A stretch of DNA of 43,596 bases, taken from assembly GCA_946413655.1 (NCBI GenBank), contig CAMKLO010000024.1, positions 1 through 43,596 of the forward strand, read 5' to 3'. The translations under genes and the position numbers were made by a program. Below the pieces are notes generated by a model. That model searched no databases. It was not told the DNA's origin and saw nothing but the letters and a program-made list of their open reading frames with translations. Below, piece after piece: positions 25,428 to 33,573 of the stretch. Numbering within the stretch: the first letter of the stretch is position 1; the number at the start of each line of letters is the position of its first letter. This DNA comes from an uncultured Fibrobacter sp. (GTDB lineage Bacteria > Fibrobacterota > Fibrobacteria > Fibrobacterales > Fibrobacteraceae).

Positions 25428-26426
25428 TTACTGTACAGTGCCAGCGTCAACCCAGACGAATTTGGAAGCGTCGAGTTTTTGTTCACCATCGAATCGATAA
25501 GCGGCAAGACGGCCGTCACCGCGATATCCGGCGACGCTGTAATCCAAGCAGCAAACATTATTACGAATAAGTTCAGGAAGTCCCAATAGCCAATAATGCC
25601 CAAAGAACACAGGGCGTTCGTTTTCGCCATAAAAATCGCGTTCGTGGACTTCGCGCGAAACCTCGCAAGGAGGCAACTCTACGCCAGGCTGAAAACTCAG
25701 TTGTTGCAAGTTCGCATTTTTCGGGTTCATCCACCAGCGGATTCGCGTTCGTTTGCGAAGCACGCCTTCCCCATCGCGGAACGTCAAGCCTTCCGGCAAG
25801 TTCATTTCCGGGCCTTTCAAGAACAAATTTATCGGGTCAAAAATAGAATCTGCGTATTCGTGGTACTGGTCGTTCGCACGCGCAATCAGTTCATCAAAAT
25901 TTCCATCTGCAAAAGAACGGATGCCCGCCGCCTTTAGTGTTTCGGCACTTTTCAAGTCAAAGCACGCATGCTGTGCCCGGAACGTTTCTGTTTCCAGATA
26001 AAACGGGAGCGTCTTTAAGAAATCGAGCATTTCCAAGAATTCCGCCTTGCGTCCGCGATAGCTTTCGATGGTTTTCACATGAATCGCTACTTTGTTAAAA
26101 GCATGTTCGCGCAGATAGCCACCGCGAATTGCATGAATGTAATGCCCCCCGACTCCATTCTCATGCCAAAAGCTGAGCGCATTAAACTCGTGATTGCCCA
26201 TCAGCGCCACAGCGGAACCCGCATCACGCATGGCACGCACGAGATTCACCGTCTCGCGCACTTGACTGCCGCGATCGATGTAATCGCCCAAGAATACAAC
26301 AGTCCGCGCGTCACCAGGATAGCGATAGGCGCCACCACGTTCTTCGTAGCCTAGCTTTTTAAGGAGCACCACGAGTTCATCGTAGTGCCCATGAATATCG
26401 CCAATGAAGTCGATAGAAGAGTTCAT
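25428..26426 (-). CDS. Calcineurin-like metallophosphoesterase (PPP/Ap4A-hydrolase type)
   Basis: 332 residues. Metal-binding motifs in order: GDIHGHYDEL (9-18), GDYIDRG (47-53), GNHEF (77-81) and a later FFGHYW. This is the pattern of bacterial PPP-type phosphatases and PrpE/ApaH-like Ap4A hydrolases; substrate not determinable. The true start is ATG 26426, which overlaps the thyA stop as TAATG, so translation is coupled to thyA. The in-frame extension to 26459 lies inside thyA and is rejected. The coupling with thyA suggests a role in nucleotide metabolism, as inference only. Confidence 0.87.
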   Translation of the reverse strand: MNSSIDFIGDIHGHYDELVVLLKKLGYEERGGAYRYPGDARTVVFLGDYIDRGSQVRETVNLVRAMRDAGSAVALMGNHEFNALSFWHENGVGGHYIHAIRGGYLREHAFNKVAIHVKTIESYRGRKAEFLEMLDFLKTLPFYLETETFRAQHACFDLKSAETLKAAGIRSFADGNFDELIARANDQYHEYADSIFDPINLFLKGPEMNLPEGLTFRDGEGVLRKRTRIRWWMNPKNANLQQLSFQPGVELPPCEVSREVHERDFYGENERPVFFGHYWLLGLPELIRNNVCCLDYSVAGYRGDGRLAAYRFDGEQKLDASKFVWVDAGTVQ

Positions 26427-27238
26427 TAAACGGCAATCGGAGCCTTGATAGTCGGCCACGGGTCATAATCGACAAGTTCAAAATCTTCGAACTTGAAATC
26501 GAACAAATCCTTGACATCAGGATTCATCTTCATTGTCGGGAGGCTGCGCGGCGTACGCGAAAGTTGTTCACGCGCCTGGTCAAAGTGGTTGCTGTACAAA
26601 TGCAAATCGCCAAAAGTATGGACAAATTCACCCGCTTCGTAACCGCAGACCTGAGCAAGCATCATCGTCAACAGCGAATAAGACGCAATATTGAACGGCA
26701 CACCGAGGAACATGTCCGCACTGCGCTGATAAAGCTGGCAGCTGAGCTTACGCTTGCCGCTAGCACCGACACCGCCCACGTAGAACTGGAACAGGCAATG
26801 GCAAGGCGGCAAGGCCATCTTATCGACTTCCGCGACATTCCACGCACAAACGAGATGCCTACGCGAATCCGGGTTGTTCTTGAGGCTGTTGATGAGGTTC
26901 GCTATCTGGTCGATGTGTCCGCCATCCGGAGTCGGCCAGCTGCGCCACTGATGGCCATAGACCGGACCCAAGTCGCCGTTTTCATCGGCCCATTCGTCCC
27001 AAATCGTGACCTTGTTGTCGTGCAGATACTTGATATTCGTATCGCCTTTCAAGAACCACAGCAACTCATGAATAATGCTGCGCAAATGGAGTTTCTTTGT
27101 CGTAAGGCACGGGAAGCCTTTGGAAAGGTCAAAGCGGGTTTGGCGACCAAATACGGAGCGAGTGCCGGTGCCAGTGCGGTCGGAACGATCAACCCCGTTA
27201 TCGATAATATCTTGGAGTAAGTCTAAGTATTGCTGCAT
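26426..27238 (-). CDS. thyA: Thymidylate synthase ThyA
   Basis: 270 residues, close to the 264 of E. coli ThyA. Visible marks are [51 protein letters not shown], the catalytic PPCHCLFQF (Cys146), [18 protein letters not shown] and HLYSNH. It methylates dUMP to dTMP with methylene-tetrahydrofolate as donor. ATG 27238 has no Shine-Dalgarno; TATAAT ends 7 nt upstream, pointing to a leaderless mRNA. The stop overlaps the metallophosphoesterase start. Confidence 0.98.
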   Translation of the reverse strand: MQQYLDLLQDIIDNGVDRSDRTGTGTRSVFGRQTRFDLSKGFPCLTTKKLHLRSIIHELLWFLKGDTNIKYLHDNKVTIWDEWADENGDLGPVYGHQWRSWPTPDGGHIDQIANLINSLKNNPDSRRHLVCAWNVAEVDKMALPPCHCLFQFYVGGVGASGKRKLSCQLYQRSADMFLGVPFNIASYSLLTMMLAQVCGYEAGEFVHTFGDLHLYSNHFDQAREQLSRTPRSLPTMKMNPDVKDLFDFKFEDFELVDYDPWPTIKAPIAV

Positions 27239-27245
27239 GATTGTA

Positions 27246-27251
27246 ATTATA
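27246..27251 (-). promoter_or_regulatory. -10 element for a leaderless thyA transcript
   Basis: Minus-strand text TATAATTACAATCATG puts a consensus -10 just 7 nt before the ATG, with no ribosome site between. The Fic gene has the near-identical TATATTTACAGTCATG. No TTGACA-like -35 is seen; that position is occupied by the heptamer tract. Confidence 0.6.
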
Positions 27252-27257
27252 TAAAAT

Positions 27258-27289
27258 AGACGAGAGACGAGAGATGAGAGACGAGAGAT
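27258..27289. repeat. Heptamer tract (ACGAGAG)n upstream of thyA
   Basis: Four imperfect copies of ACGAGAG (one reads ATGAGAG) begin 20 nt upstream of the thyA start, in the -35 position. Further fragments (TCTCTCGTCTGTAG, TTTCGTCTA) follow up to 27370, along with the palindrome GCCGCGCAGCGGC. Confidence 0.75.
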
Positions 27290-27367
27290 TTTTTAGTTCT
27301 TTCCGCGCGTAGCGCCATTATTCCTCTGGGATCTCTCGTCTGTAGCCGCGCAGCGGCGTTCTTTCGT

Positions 27368-27604
27368 CTAAAAAACATCCACGCGTTTGTATTGCTTCGC
27401 GACCTTGCCTTCGACTTCGGCGGCGCTCTGCAAAAGTCGTTTGTTCAAAGCCTGCAAAATCAAGTCCTGCGTGTGCTTGGGCACAGGCTTCTTGCCAAGG
27501 CGGGCCTTCTGCACCATCTTGTGGTTCAAGTTTACGGGCATCATTTCCACGAGGTCGTGGTTGCTAAAGTTGTTCGAAGTCAGGATTTCGTCAAGTTTTG
27601 TCAT
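27368..27604 (-). CDS. Small conserved-looking protein, unknown function
   Basis: 78 residues from ATG 27604 (MTKLDEILTSNNFSNHDLVE). Helical throughout and basic in the second half (KMVQKARLGKKPVPKHTQDL), which looks like a small DNA-binding helix-turn-helix fold but has no clear family. The ribosome site is weak. The frame to 27676 is rejected because its start lies in a repeat. An antisense frame at 27392-27670 is a shadow. The gene sits alone between thyA and the OmpA-family gene. Confidence 0.55.
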   Translation of the reverse strand: MTKLDEILTSNNFSNHDLVEMMPVNLNHKMVQKARLGKKPVPKHTQDLILQALNKRLLQSAAEVEGKVAKQYKRVDVF

Positions 27605-27630
27605 ACCGTAAATGTAGAAAAAACAAGAAG

Positions 27631-27657
27631 GAGATCCCTGCTCAAGGCAGGGATGAC
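27631..27657. repeat. Short palindromic repeat ATCCCTG...CAGGGATGAC
   Basis: Perfect 7-bp arms at 27634-27640 and 27648-27654 followed by GAC; a shortened member of the GGATCC...GGATGACG family. Confidence 0.5.
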
Positions 27658-27730
27658 AAACAAAGGCTAGCCACAAATCTTCAATAATCGTAACGACAAG
27701 GTATGCGTATTTTCGAGACCGTTATACAAG

Positions 27731-27762
27731 AAAAGCCCCAGGCTTAACGCCTGGGGCTTTTT
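27731..27762 (-). terminator. Strong rho-independent terminator of the OmpA-family gene
   Basis: AAAAGCCCCAGGC (27731-27743) and GCCTGGGGCTTTT (27749-27761) form a 13-bp stem with a 5-nt loop and T-runs on both strands. It lies about 25 nt past the stop of the minus-strand gene at 27786. Confidence 0.88.
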
Positions 27763-27785
27763 GCTTAAGACTTTTTAATCACGAC

Positions 27786-30167
27786 TTATTCGACGTAGTT
27801 GCTTTCGCACTTCATACCGTCATTTTCCGGTGTGACGAAGTGCATTTCAATACGACGGTTCATTTCGCGACCATCTGCCGTGGAGTTATCGTCAACCGGG
27901 CAGCTAGAGCCGAGACCAACAGCCTTGATACGGTTCTTGGCAACACCGAACTTCGTGAGCTGCTTCATAACGGCCTTAGCACGGCGGTCAGAGAGCTTGA
28001 GGTTCTTCTTAGCCTTACCGCGGTTGTCAGTATGACCCTGGATCACAATCTTGAGATCCTTGTATGCTTCGTCTTCCTTGAGTTTCTGAGCGACGCCCTT
28101 AAGGATTCTCTTAGCATTAGCGTTGATGGTAGCAGAACCGCTCTTGAAGGAGATACCTTCGAGCTTTTCGACCTTCTTCTTCGGGCAGCCGAAGCCATCG
28201 TCACCAGCTTCAGCCGGGCAGCGATCCATACCGGAGCAGACACCTTCGAAGAGGTTGAACATGTTCTTTTCAGTGACCCAAGCATCGCAGACGCCGTCCT
28301 TATCGAGGTCCGGATCCGGGAGCGGGCAACCATCGTTAGCAGCGGCACCGTGTTCGAGCGGGCACTTGTCGAGACCCTTACAGGTCTTGGTGATGAACCA
28401 TTCCTTAGCAACAGATTCGTCTTCGGCAGCCTTTTCGAAGTAGTAGCCGAGCTTCTTCTGGACAACCCATTCGTCGCAGACGCCGTCGCCGTCAGAGTCC
28501 GGATCATCCCACGGGCAACCCTTATTGCCAGCAGCACCAGCTTCACCCGGGCACATGTCGTAACCGGTGCAAACGCCGGTATACTGTTCGAGCTTGTTCT
28601 TGTCAGTTACCCACGGAGAGCAGAGACCGTCGCCATCCGGATCCGGATTGTCTTCCGGGCAACCGTTGTTGACGAGCGTACCAGCTTCAGCCGGGCACTG
28701 GTCGATGCCTTCGCAAATATCCTTGAACTGATCCTGCATACCCTTCTGGCTGACCCAAGCATCGCAAACGCCATCCTTATCGGCATCCGGATCGTCGGTC
28801 GGGCAACCATTGGAGCTGCTACCCTTTTCGTTCGGGCACTGGTCGATGCCTTCGCAAATATTACTGAATTCGCCAAGCATACCCTTTTCAGAAACCCAAG
28901 CATCGCAAACACCGTCTTCGTCGGTATCCGGGTTACCCATCGGGCAGCCGGAGTTCAAACGGTGACCATAGTCATCCGGGCAACGGTCATCGGCATCAGC
29001 AACACCATCGCCGTCGCGGTCCTGCGGAAGGAGGAAGCCGGACCAGGTGAGGCCACCGAACAAAGCGTACTGCGGATTCACGCGAATCTTGGTAGCCTTG
29101 GTGAGGGTTTCGTCGCTTTCGAGAACATAAGCATAGTGGAGGTAATTGTCGTTACCCACATAAACAGAACCACCGAGCTGGACATCGAGGCCAATCGGCA
29201 GGTGGAACACGATACCACCCGTGACCTGCTTCATGTCGAGCTTTTCCTTGATCGGAAGGTCACCCATCGGATCAAGCAAGCCCGTAGCGGAGTTCACACG
29301 GTTCCATTCAAAATCTTTGGTCTGGAGATCCATGTAGAATTCACCAAACACAGAGAGGAAGTCGAGAGGATAGAATTCGACAGCAGCGCTGACAAACGGG
29401 AAGTTTTCGAATTCAAGGCCGCTTGCCTTACCCATGGACATCTTGTAACCGCCGTTCACGTGAACGAGAAGCGGAACGGCATCAATCTTGGAGAGATCCA
29501 ACGTGATAGCACCGCCAACAGTCAAATCAGACTTCTTGGCGCCCCACGGGAATGCAAAACCTTGCTTGCTGATGTATTCCGGTTCACGAATCCAAAGACC
29601 CTGCTTCGTTTCCTTAGCGGTCTTGAAAGAGAATCTGAAGAAAGCAGCCACATCCACCGGGATATCGGACGGAATCGGGGCACGAGCCTTCAAGTTGGCC
29701 GTCAGGTTACCGATGTAGCCCTTCTTTGTACCGGCAAACGGGTTGCCGTCGCATAAACCGCCATTAACTTCTGCATCAGTGCACTTGGTATTGCCAGTGA
29801 ACTGGTCGTAAAAGACCGGCAAAGTCACACCGATATCGAAGTAGTCCAAAAGACCGATGGCAAAGCCCACGTAAGCATTGACACCAATATAGTTAGCTAC
29901 TTCAGCCCTCTGGAATTGCGGGTTACCATCTAACCTATATCTTTCCAAAGCATGATGAACATTCTGTTCCGGCATAGCCTGGAACATCTTGTTTCCAAAA
30001 GCATAATCGCCCAAAGCTGAGAAAACCAGCTTAGAATGTCCAAGAGACTGAGCCGACTGTGTCTTGTTGACACCGACGAAACTCGTCTTGTTTATCGTCT
30101 GGGCATGCTGGTCTGCAAAAGCGGAAACCGCCAATGCAAAAGCCAAACCCATTGCTACTCGTTTCAT
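27786..30167 (-). CDS. OmpA-family outer membrane protein with TSP3-like calcium-binding repeats
   Basis: 793 residues with signal peptide MKRVAMGLAFALAVSAFA. Residues about 25-375 form a membrane beta-barrel. The middle (about 380-660) opens with DRDGDGVADADDRCPDD and has five long repeats of the type PDxDxDGVCDAWVxEK, about 15 residues, then ICxGxDxCPxExG, in which the usual TSP3 unit is stretched by a Cys-containing insert. The C-terminal OmpA domain (about 668-780) has the peptidoglycan-binding pattern IVIQGHTDNRGKAKKNLKLS with RRAKAVMKQL and NRRIEMHF. It likely links the outer membrane to the cell wall. ATG 30167 follows AAGGAG. It is probably abundant, given its strong terminator and -10. 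Confidence 0.92.
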   Translation of the reverse strand: MKRVAMGLAFALAVSAFADQHAQTINKTSFVGVNKTQSAQSLGHSKLVFSALGDYAFGNKMFQAMPEQNVHHALERYRLDGNPQFQRAEVANYIGVNAYVGFAIGLLDYFDIGVTLPVFYDQFTGNTKCTDAEVNGGLCDGNPFAGTKKGYIGNLTANLKARAPIPSDIPVDVAAFFRFSFKTAKETKQGLWIREPEYISKQGFAFPWGAKKSDLTVGGAITLDLSKIDAVPLLVHVNGGYKMSMGKASGLEFENFPFVSAAVEFYPLDFLSVFGEFYMDLQTKDFEWNRVNSATGLLDPMGDLPIKEKLDMKQVTGGIVFHLPIGLDVQLGGSVYVGNDNYLHYAYVLESDETLTKATKIRVNPQYALFGGLTWSGFLLPQDRDGDGVADADDRCPDDYGHRLNSGCPMGNPDTDEDGVCDAWVSEKGMLGEFSNICEGIDQCPNEKGSSSNGCPTDDPDADKDGVCDAWVSQKGMQDQFKDICEGIDQCPAEAGTLVNNGCPEDNPDPDGDGLCSPWVTDKNKLEQYTGVCTGYDMCPGEAGAAGNKGCPWDDPDSDGDGVCDEWVVQKKLGYYFEKAAEDESVAKEWFITKTCKGLDKCPLEHGAAANDGCPLPDPDLDKDGVCDAWVTEKNMFNLFEGVCSGMDRCPAEAGDDGFGCPKKKVEKLEGISFKSGSATINANAKRILKGVAQKLKEDEAYKDLKIVIQGHTDNRGKAKKNLKLSDRRAKAVMKQLTKFGVAKNRIKAVGLGSSCPVDDNSTADGREMNRRIEMHFVTPENDGMKCESNYVE

Positions 30168-30212
30168 AGAGTCTCCTTGTTTTGAACCAACCTTGAATGG
30201 AAAGTTCCTTAT

Positions 30213-30218
30213 ATTATA
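30213..30218 (-). promoter_or_regulatory. Candidate -10 box of the OmpA-family gene
   Basis: Minus-strand TATAAT, about 45 nt upstream of the start codon, in an AT-rich spacer (30168-30344) without genes. No good -35 is visible at 17 bp. Confidence 0.4.
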
Positions 30219-30344
30219 GTATTGTTTAACAGAAATATAACACTTTCATAAAAAGTCCGCACTCGTAATTGTGCAAAAAGATTGATAAATTATACATAGT
30301 TTTGAAAAATTTTCATTTCATTTCTTTTTTTTTACAAGACAGCG

Positions 30345-31043
30345 TCAATAAAACGAACTTTCGAAAACATCTGGAAACATTCGGCACATACTTGTAAACC
30401 CGCATTTACCAATTATGATGTGATCGAGCACCGGAATTTGAAGAATTTTGCCAGCAGCGCAGAGCACTCGCGTGATAGAATGATCTTCCGGACTTGGTTC
30501 CAACGAACCCGACGGATGGTTATGCACGAAAATAACGGACACAGCCCGATCCTCTATAGCCATGGCAAAGGCTTCACGCGGATGAACTGGCGTCTGGTTC
30601 ACAAGACCTGTCGTAAGCTCATGAACACGAATAACATAATTCGCCGAATTCAACGAAATAACCACTAGATGTTCCTGCGATTCGTATTTCATATACGCCA
30701 CACGCGAAAGAATATCCTCGGGCACCGACACGGGAACCGCCTTATCGCTCAAAATAAAGCGCCCAGACAATTCCAGACAAGCTAATATCTGAGCAGCCTT
30801 GACCTTCCCCAGTCCACGAATTTTCTTGAGGCGTTCAAGTGTAGGGACAGAAGTTTCCGTCGATAAAAAATCGGAAAGACGCCGTGACAATTCGAACACG
30901 CTGCATTCGTGACTGCCGCTCCCCAAGATAAGCGCAAGCAATTCCTCGTTGCTTAAGGAACTAGCCCCCGAATATTCTAGCTTTTCGCGCGGCAGCAGGT
31001 TACACGCAGGCTTCGCCAATAAAATGACCTGACTATGACTCAT
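30345..31043 (-). CDS. radC: RadC-family JAB/MPN-domain protein
   Basis: 232 residues. An N-terminal helix-hairpin-helix-like part (SLSNEELLALILGSG, LKKIRGLGKVKAAQIL) precedes the metal-binding JAB motif IFVHNHPSGSLEPSPEDH (HxH, then S and D ligands). The name comes from an old link with DNA repair that has not held up; the biochemical role is uncertain, possibly a nuclease or deubiquitinase-like fold. ATG 31043 has CAGGAG at 8 nt; a TTG directly before it is less likely. Confidence 0.93.
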   Translation of the reverse strand: MSHSQVILLAKPACNLLPREKLEYSGASSLSNEELLALILGSGSHECSVFELSRRLSDFLSTETSVPTLERLKKIRGLGKVKAAQILACLELSGRFILSDKAVPVSVPEDILSRVAYMKYESQEHLVVISLNSANYVIRVHELTTGLVNQTPVHPREAFAMAIEDRAVSVIFVHNHPSGSLEPSPEDHSITRVLCAAGKILQIPVLDHIIIGKCGFTSMCRMFPDVFESSFY

Positions 31044-31114
31044 CAATTTTTCTCCTGTAAAAAGTTCCTATTGTATAAACACGCTTTTTTCAGGATTTTG
31101 TCCTAGATTTTTTG

Positions 31115-31147
31115 TAAAAAAAAATGCCCTTCCACAAAGGAGGGCAT
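31115..31147 (-). terminator. Rho-independent terminator of the 31181-32182 gene
   Basis: ATGCCCT (31124-31130) pairs with AGGGCAT (31141-31147); on the minus strand the stem is followed by nine T residues. It lies about 35 nt past the stop of the beta-barrel gene. Confidence 0.8.
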
Positions 31148-31180
31148 AAAATTGCGCAAACGCGGAAAAAAAGACAGTAA

Positions 31181-32182
31181 TTACAGGAAGAAATAGTTGA
31201 TGTAGAACTGGAGCGACAACCACTTGGTTTCATTCGTAACAACGAGTTTCTCGTTCCTATCATTCATCAGGAACTTGCCAGTCTCTTCGTCAAAGAATTC
31301 CACCTTGTCGTCCTTTTCCAGACCAACGAAGTCATAGTTAAAGCGGACGCCGATTTCAATATCGTGATTGTTAGTCCTGAATGTGCCTCCAATACCGGCA
31401 ACCAGGGACGGGATAAACGTCTTGACCTTCCATTCATCCAATTCCTCGCTATACTTGACATATTCGCCCTTTTCCGAATCATAGACCATAAGCGAATTGC
31501 CGTCTTTATCCGTGTAATCGATGGAATGGTCTGTAGCAAAATTAAAGTTCAAGCGTCCGCCAGCTTCGACAAAAAGATGCGGGATAGGAGTCACACGCAA
31601 TACCAAAGGAATATTCACGTTAATGAAAGCGCGGTTCTCGTTAACCTTGTACTCCTTGAATTTCCAATCATAACCGCTACCGATTTCCCTCAAGGACACG
31701 CCAACACCAATATTCACTTCGGGAGCAAACGTCACGAGTTCGTTGATGCGGTACTTGACAGCAAGACCGATATCAAAGGAATAACTGTCCCAGTCCTCTT
31801 TTTTGCCCATGTATTCCGTGAACAAGTCATTGGTCGGATACCCCGCCAAAAAACCAAAACCGAATCCAAAGTGGATACCGAGATTCAATACAGGGCTTGG
31901 GTACGTAAGTTCCGAAGGATTGCTAGACGCGGCAGTAGTCGTCGCGCCACCGTAAACGGCACCGCTGTTCGAAGAAGCGCCATTCGAAGCGCCACGGGCC
32001 TGTTCATAGGTTTTGTATTCAGGTTCGTCGTCTGCCGCCGGAAGCTTGTTGCCGTAACCGTCATCGACGGAGCCTTCTTGCCTTGCAGCCGGGATATCGT
32101 TACCATAACCGTCATCTTCGGCAAAAGCGTTTGCGCCGAGACACATCATGGCGATTGTGGATGCGAGAATGAGTTTTTTCAT
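31181..32182 (-). CDS. Outer-membrane beta-barrel protein with DDGYGN repeats
   Basis: 333 residues. Signal peptide MKKLILASTIAMMCLGANAFA is followed by two copies of DDGYGN(D/K)(I/L)PAA and a Ser/Ala/Gly-rich linker. The rest is a barrel of the OMP_b-brl kind: LNLGIHFGFGFGFLAG, VKYRINELVTFAPEVNIGVG, LVLRVTPIPHLFVEAGGRLN, GIGGTFRTNNHDIEIGVRFN and C-terminal FYINYFFL. ATG 32182 has TAGGAG upstream. It shares the VLRVTPIPH-type strand (VLVRVVPTSK) and overall plan with the next gene, so the two may be paralogues. Function unknown. Confidence 0.83.
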   Translation of the reverse strand: MKKLILASTIAMMCLGANAFAEDDGYGNDIPAARQEGSVDDGYGNKLPAADDEPEYKTYEQARGASNGASSNSGAVYGGATTTAASSNPSELTYPSPVLNLGIHFGFGFGFLAGYPTNDLFTEYMGKKEDWDSYSFDIGLAVKYRINELVTFAPEVNIGVGVSLREIGSGYDWKFKEYKVNENRAFINVNIPLVLRVTPIPHLFVEAGGRLNFNFATDHSIDYTDKDGNSLMVYDSEKGEYVKYSEELDEWKVKTFIPSLVAGIGGTFRTNNHDIEIGVRFNYDFVGLEKDDKVEFFDEETGKFLMNDRNEKLVVTNETKWLSLQFYINYFFL

Positions 32183-32289
32183 TTGTACTCCTAAACAACT
32201 CGAGCTGTTATAAAAATTGCTAGATGAGTGATAAAATACAAAAAAATGAGGAACAAATTATGGAAGTTGTAATCAAAAAAACTGGAAAA

Positions 32290-33003
32290 CTACAAGAAAT
32301 AGCCTGTACAACCAATTTGCAGGCTCCAAAGTTTCATCGGGGACGCTTCTCGATAGGCGGCCCCTTTTGTCATCTCGACAATTCCCTCCTTTTCGATGCG
32401 GGTCATGTCAAAGACAAAGCGCATTCCAAGGAAAAGATTCCAACCGATGTTAAATCCCCCACCCAAGACAAGCGACCATCCGAACGGTTCTACATCAAAT
32501 CCAAAGGACTCATCATCATTGTCATCGGCAGACGAAATATCTCCATCAATATTCAGGTTAAACTGGGCTCCCGCTTCTAGATAAAACTTCGATGTAGGCA
32601 CGACACGAACCAGTACCGGGAAAGAAAAGCCATATATGGTCATTAGAAAATTTGTCCTATCGCCAGAGGGATCTTTGGGCGGAAGGCTATAAACATCATC
32701 ATCTAAACGCAATTGAGACATCTTAAATTCCGCCTCGCCCACAAAACCGACAAAACCGTTCAGCCGATACATATACGAAGCGCCAAATGCAATTCCCACC
32801 CCCGCAAAATTCGCCAAGGGCGATTCCCCAATTCCATCTTTTGCCGAACCAAACGAGCCCTTTACCGGCTCATTGTCCCATACATAGCCCAATCCAAAGG
32901 CAATACGCCCGCCCAAGAAATGCGATTTATCTTGAGCGACACCTTCAGCAAAGGCAATTGACGCAAACAGCAGCGCAAACAGGAAAATCCGAAAAGGTTT
33001 CAT
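32290..33003 (-). CDS. Small outer-membrane beta-barrel protein
   Basis: 237 residues with signal peptide MKPFRIFLFALLFASIAFA. Strands typical of an 8-10-strand barrel are visible (RIAFGLGYVWDNEPV, GIAFGASYMYRLNGFVGFVG, FPVLVRVVPTSKFYLEAG, LFLGMRFVFDM) with an aromatic C-terminal Phe-Leu end (IGCTGYFL). ATG 33003 has AAGGAT upstream. It is probably a paralogue of the 31181 gene, lacking the N-terminal linker. Function unknown. Confidence 0.82.
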   Translation of the reverse strand: MKPFRIFLFALLFASIAFAEGVAQDKSHFLGGRIAFGLGYVWDNEPVKGSFGSAKDGIGESPLANFAGVGIAFGASYMYRLNGFVGFVGEAEFKMSQLRLDDDVYSLPPKDPSGDRTNFLMTIYGFSFPVLVRVVPTSKFYLEAGAQFNLNIDGDISSADDNDDESFGFDVEPFGWSLVLGGGFNIGWNLFLGMRFVFDMTRIEKEGIVEMTKGAAYREASPMKLWSLQIGCTGYFL

Positions 33004-33095
33004 ATCTTATCCTTCTACAAATATAACCTATTTCAAATAAAAGCACCTATGTTTGTGGTTTTATTATAATTTTATTGAAGCGAGAGAGGATGATT

Positions 33096-33542
33096 ATGAG
33101 AAAACTATTCAGGCGCATCAGCGTATTCGCGTGTTCAATATTCTGGAAGAACAGTGCAAGAACCGGCAATCCCATAAACTTTATCCGTAAATATTGGGCA
33201 CAGTTGCTCATTTCTTCCATTGCCATACAGACAATAGCCTGCGCATACGGCGGCGAAGACCCTTACGACTATTCCAACGACTGCGACCCGGTATTCGACA
33301 CCGAGAAATTCACCAACGAAAACTATACCGACTGCGAAAAGCAAATCGTCGAACAGGCCCTGATTGCAAAGGACCTGCAAGATAACATGGGCAAGCGCGA
33401 TGACGCCACCCTAGAAGTCTGGAACGAGGTGCGGCAAAGAATCGGCAAGATTGCCGAGACCTGCGACATGAAAAAACTGGAAGCCGAAGGTTCCCTCACG
33501 TCGTACTACTGTTCGGACGGCAGAGTCCTTATTCCCAAATAG
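33096..33542 (+). CDS. Small secreted or lipid-anchored protein, unknown function
   Basis: 148 residues, one of few plus-strand genes. ATG 33096 has AGAGAGGA upstream, and TATAAT at 33065-33070 fits a -10. An unusually long basic N-terminal part precedes a hydrophobic segment WAQLLISSIAIQTIACAYGG, in which IAC could be a non-consensus lipobox or Sec cleavage site. The remainder is polar with five Cys (YDYSNDCDPVFDTEKF, YTDCEKQIVEQAL, ETCDMKKLE, SYYCSDGRV). No family is recognised. It converges on the ABC transporter operon. Confidence 0.62.
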   Translation: MRKLFRRISVFACSIFWKNSARTGNPINFIRKYWAQLLISSIAIQTIACAYGGEDPYDYSNDCDPVFDTEKFTNENYTDCEKQIVEQALIAKDLQDNMGKRDDATLEVWNEVRQRIGKIAETCDMKKLEAEGSLTSYYCSDGRVLIPK

Positions 33543-33553
33543 TATTTGCGCGG

Positions 33554-33567
33554 GCACCTGACGGTGC
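33554..33567. terminator. Short hairpin between convergent genes
   Basis: GCACC (33554-33558), loop TGAC, GGTGC (33563-33567) lies between the stops of the plus-strand gene at 33542 and the minus-strand ATPase gene at 33574. No T-run follows, so termination is only suggested. Confidence 0.3.
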
Positions 33568-33573
33568 AATAAA

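Noticed and set aside
27840..29756. 638-codon plus-strand open frame
   Set aside because: It is antisense to the OmpA/TSP3 gene, whose translation has clear domains and a signal peptide. The plus frame has low-complexity Val/Arg/Ala composition, as expected from the GC bias of the other strand.
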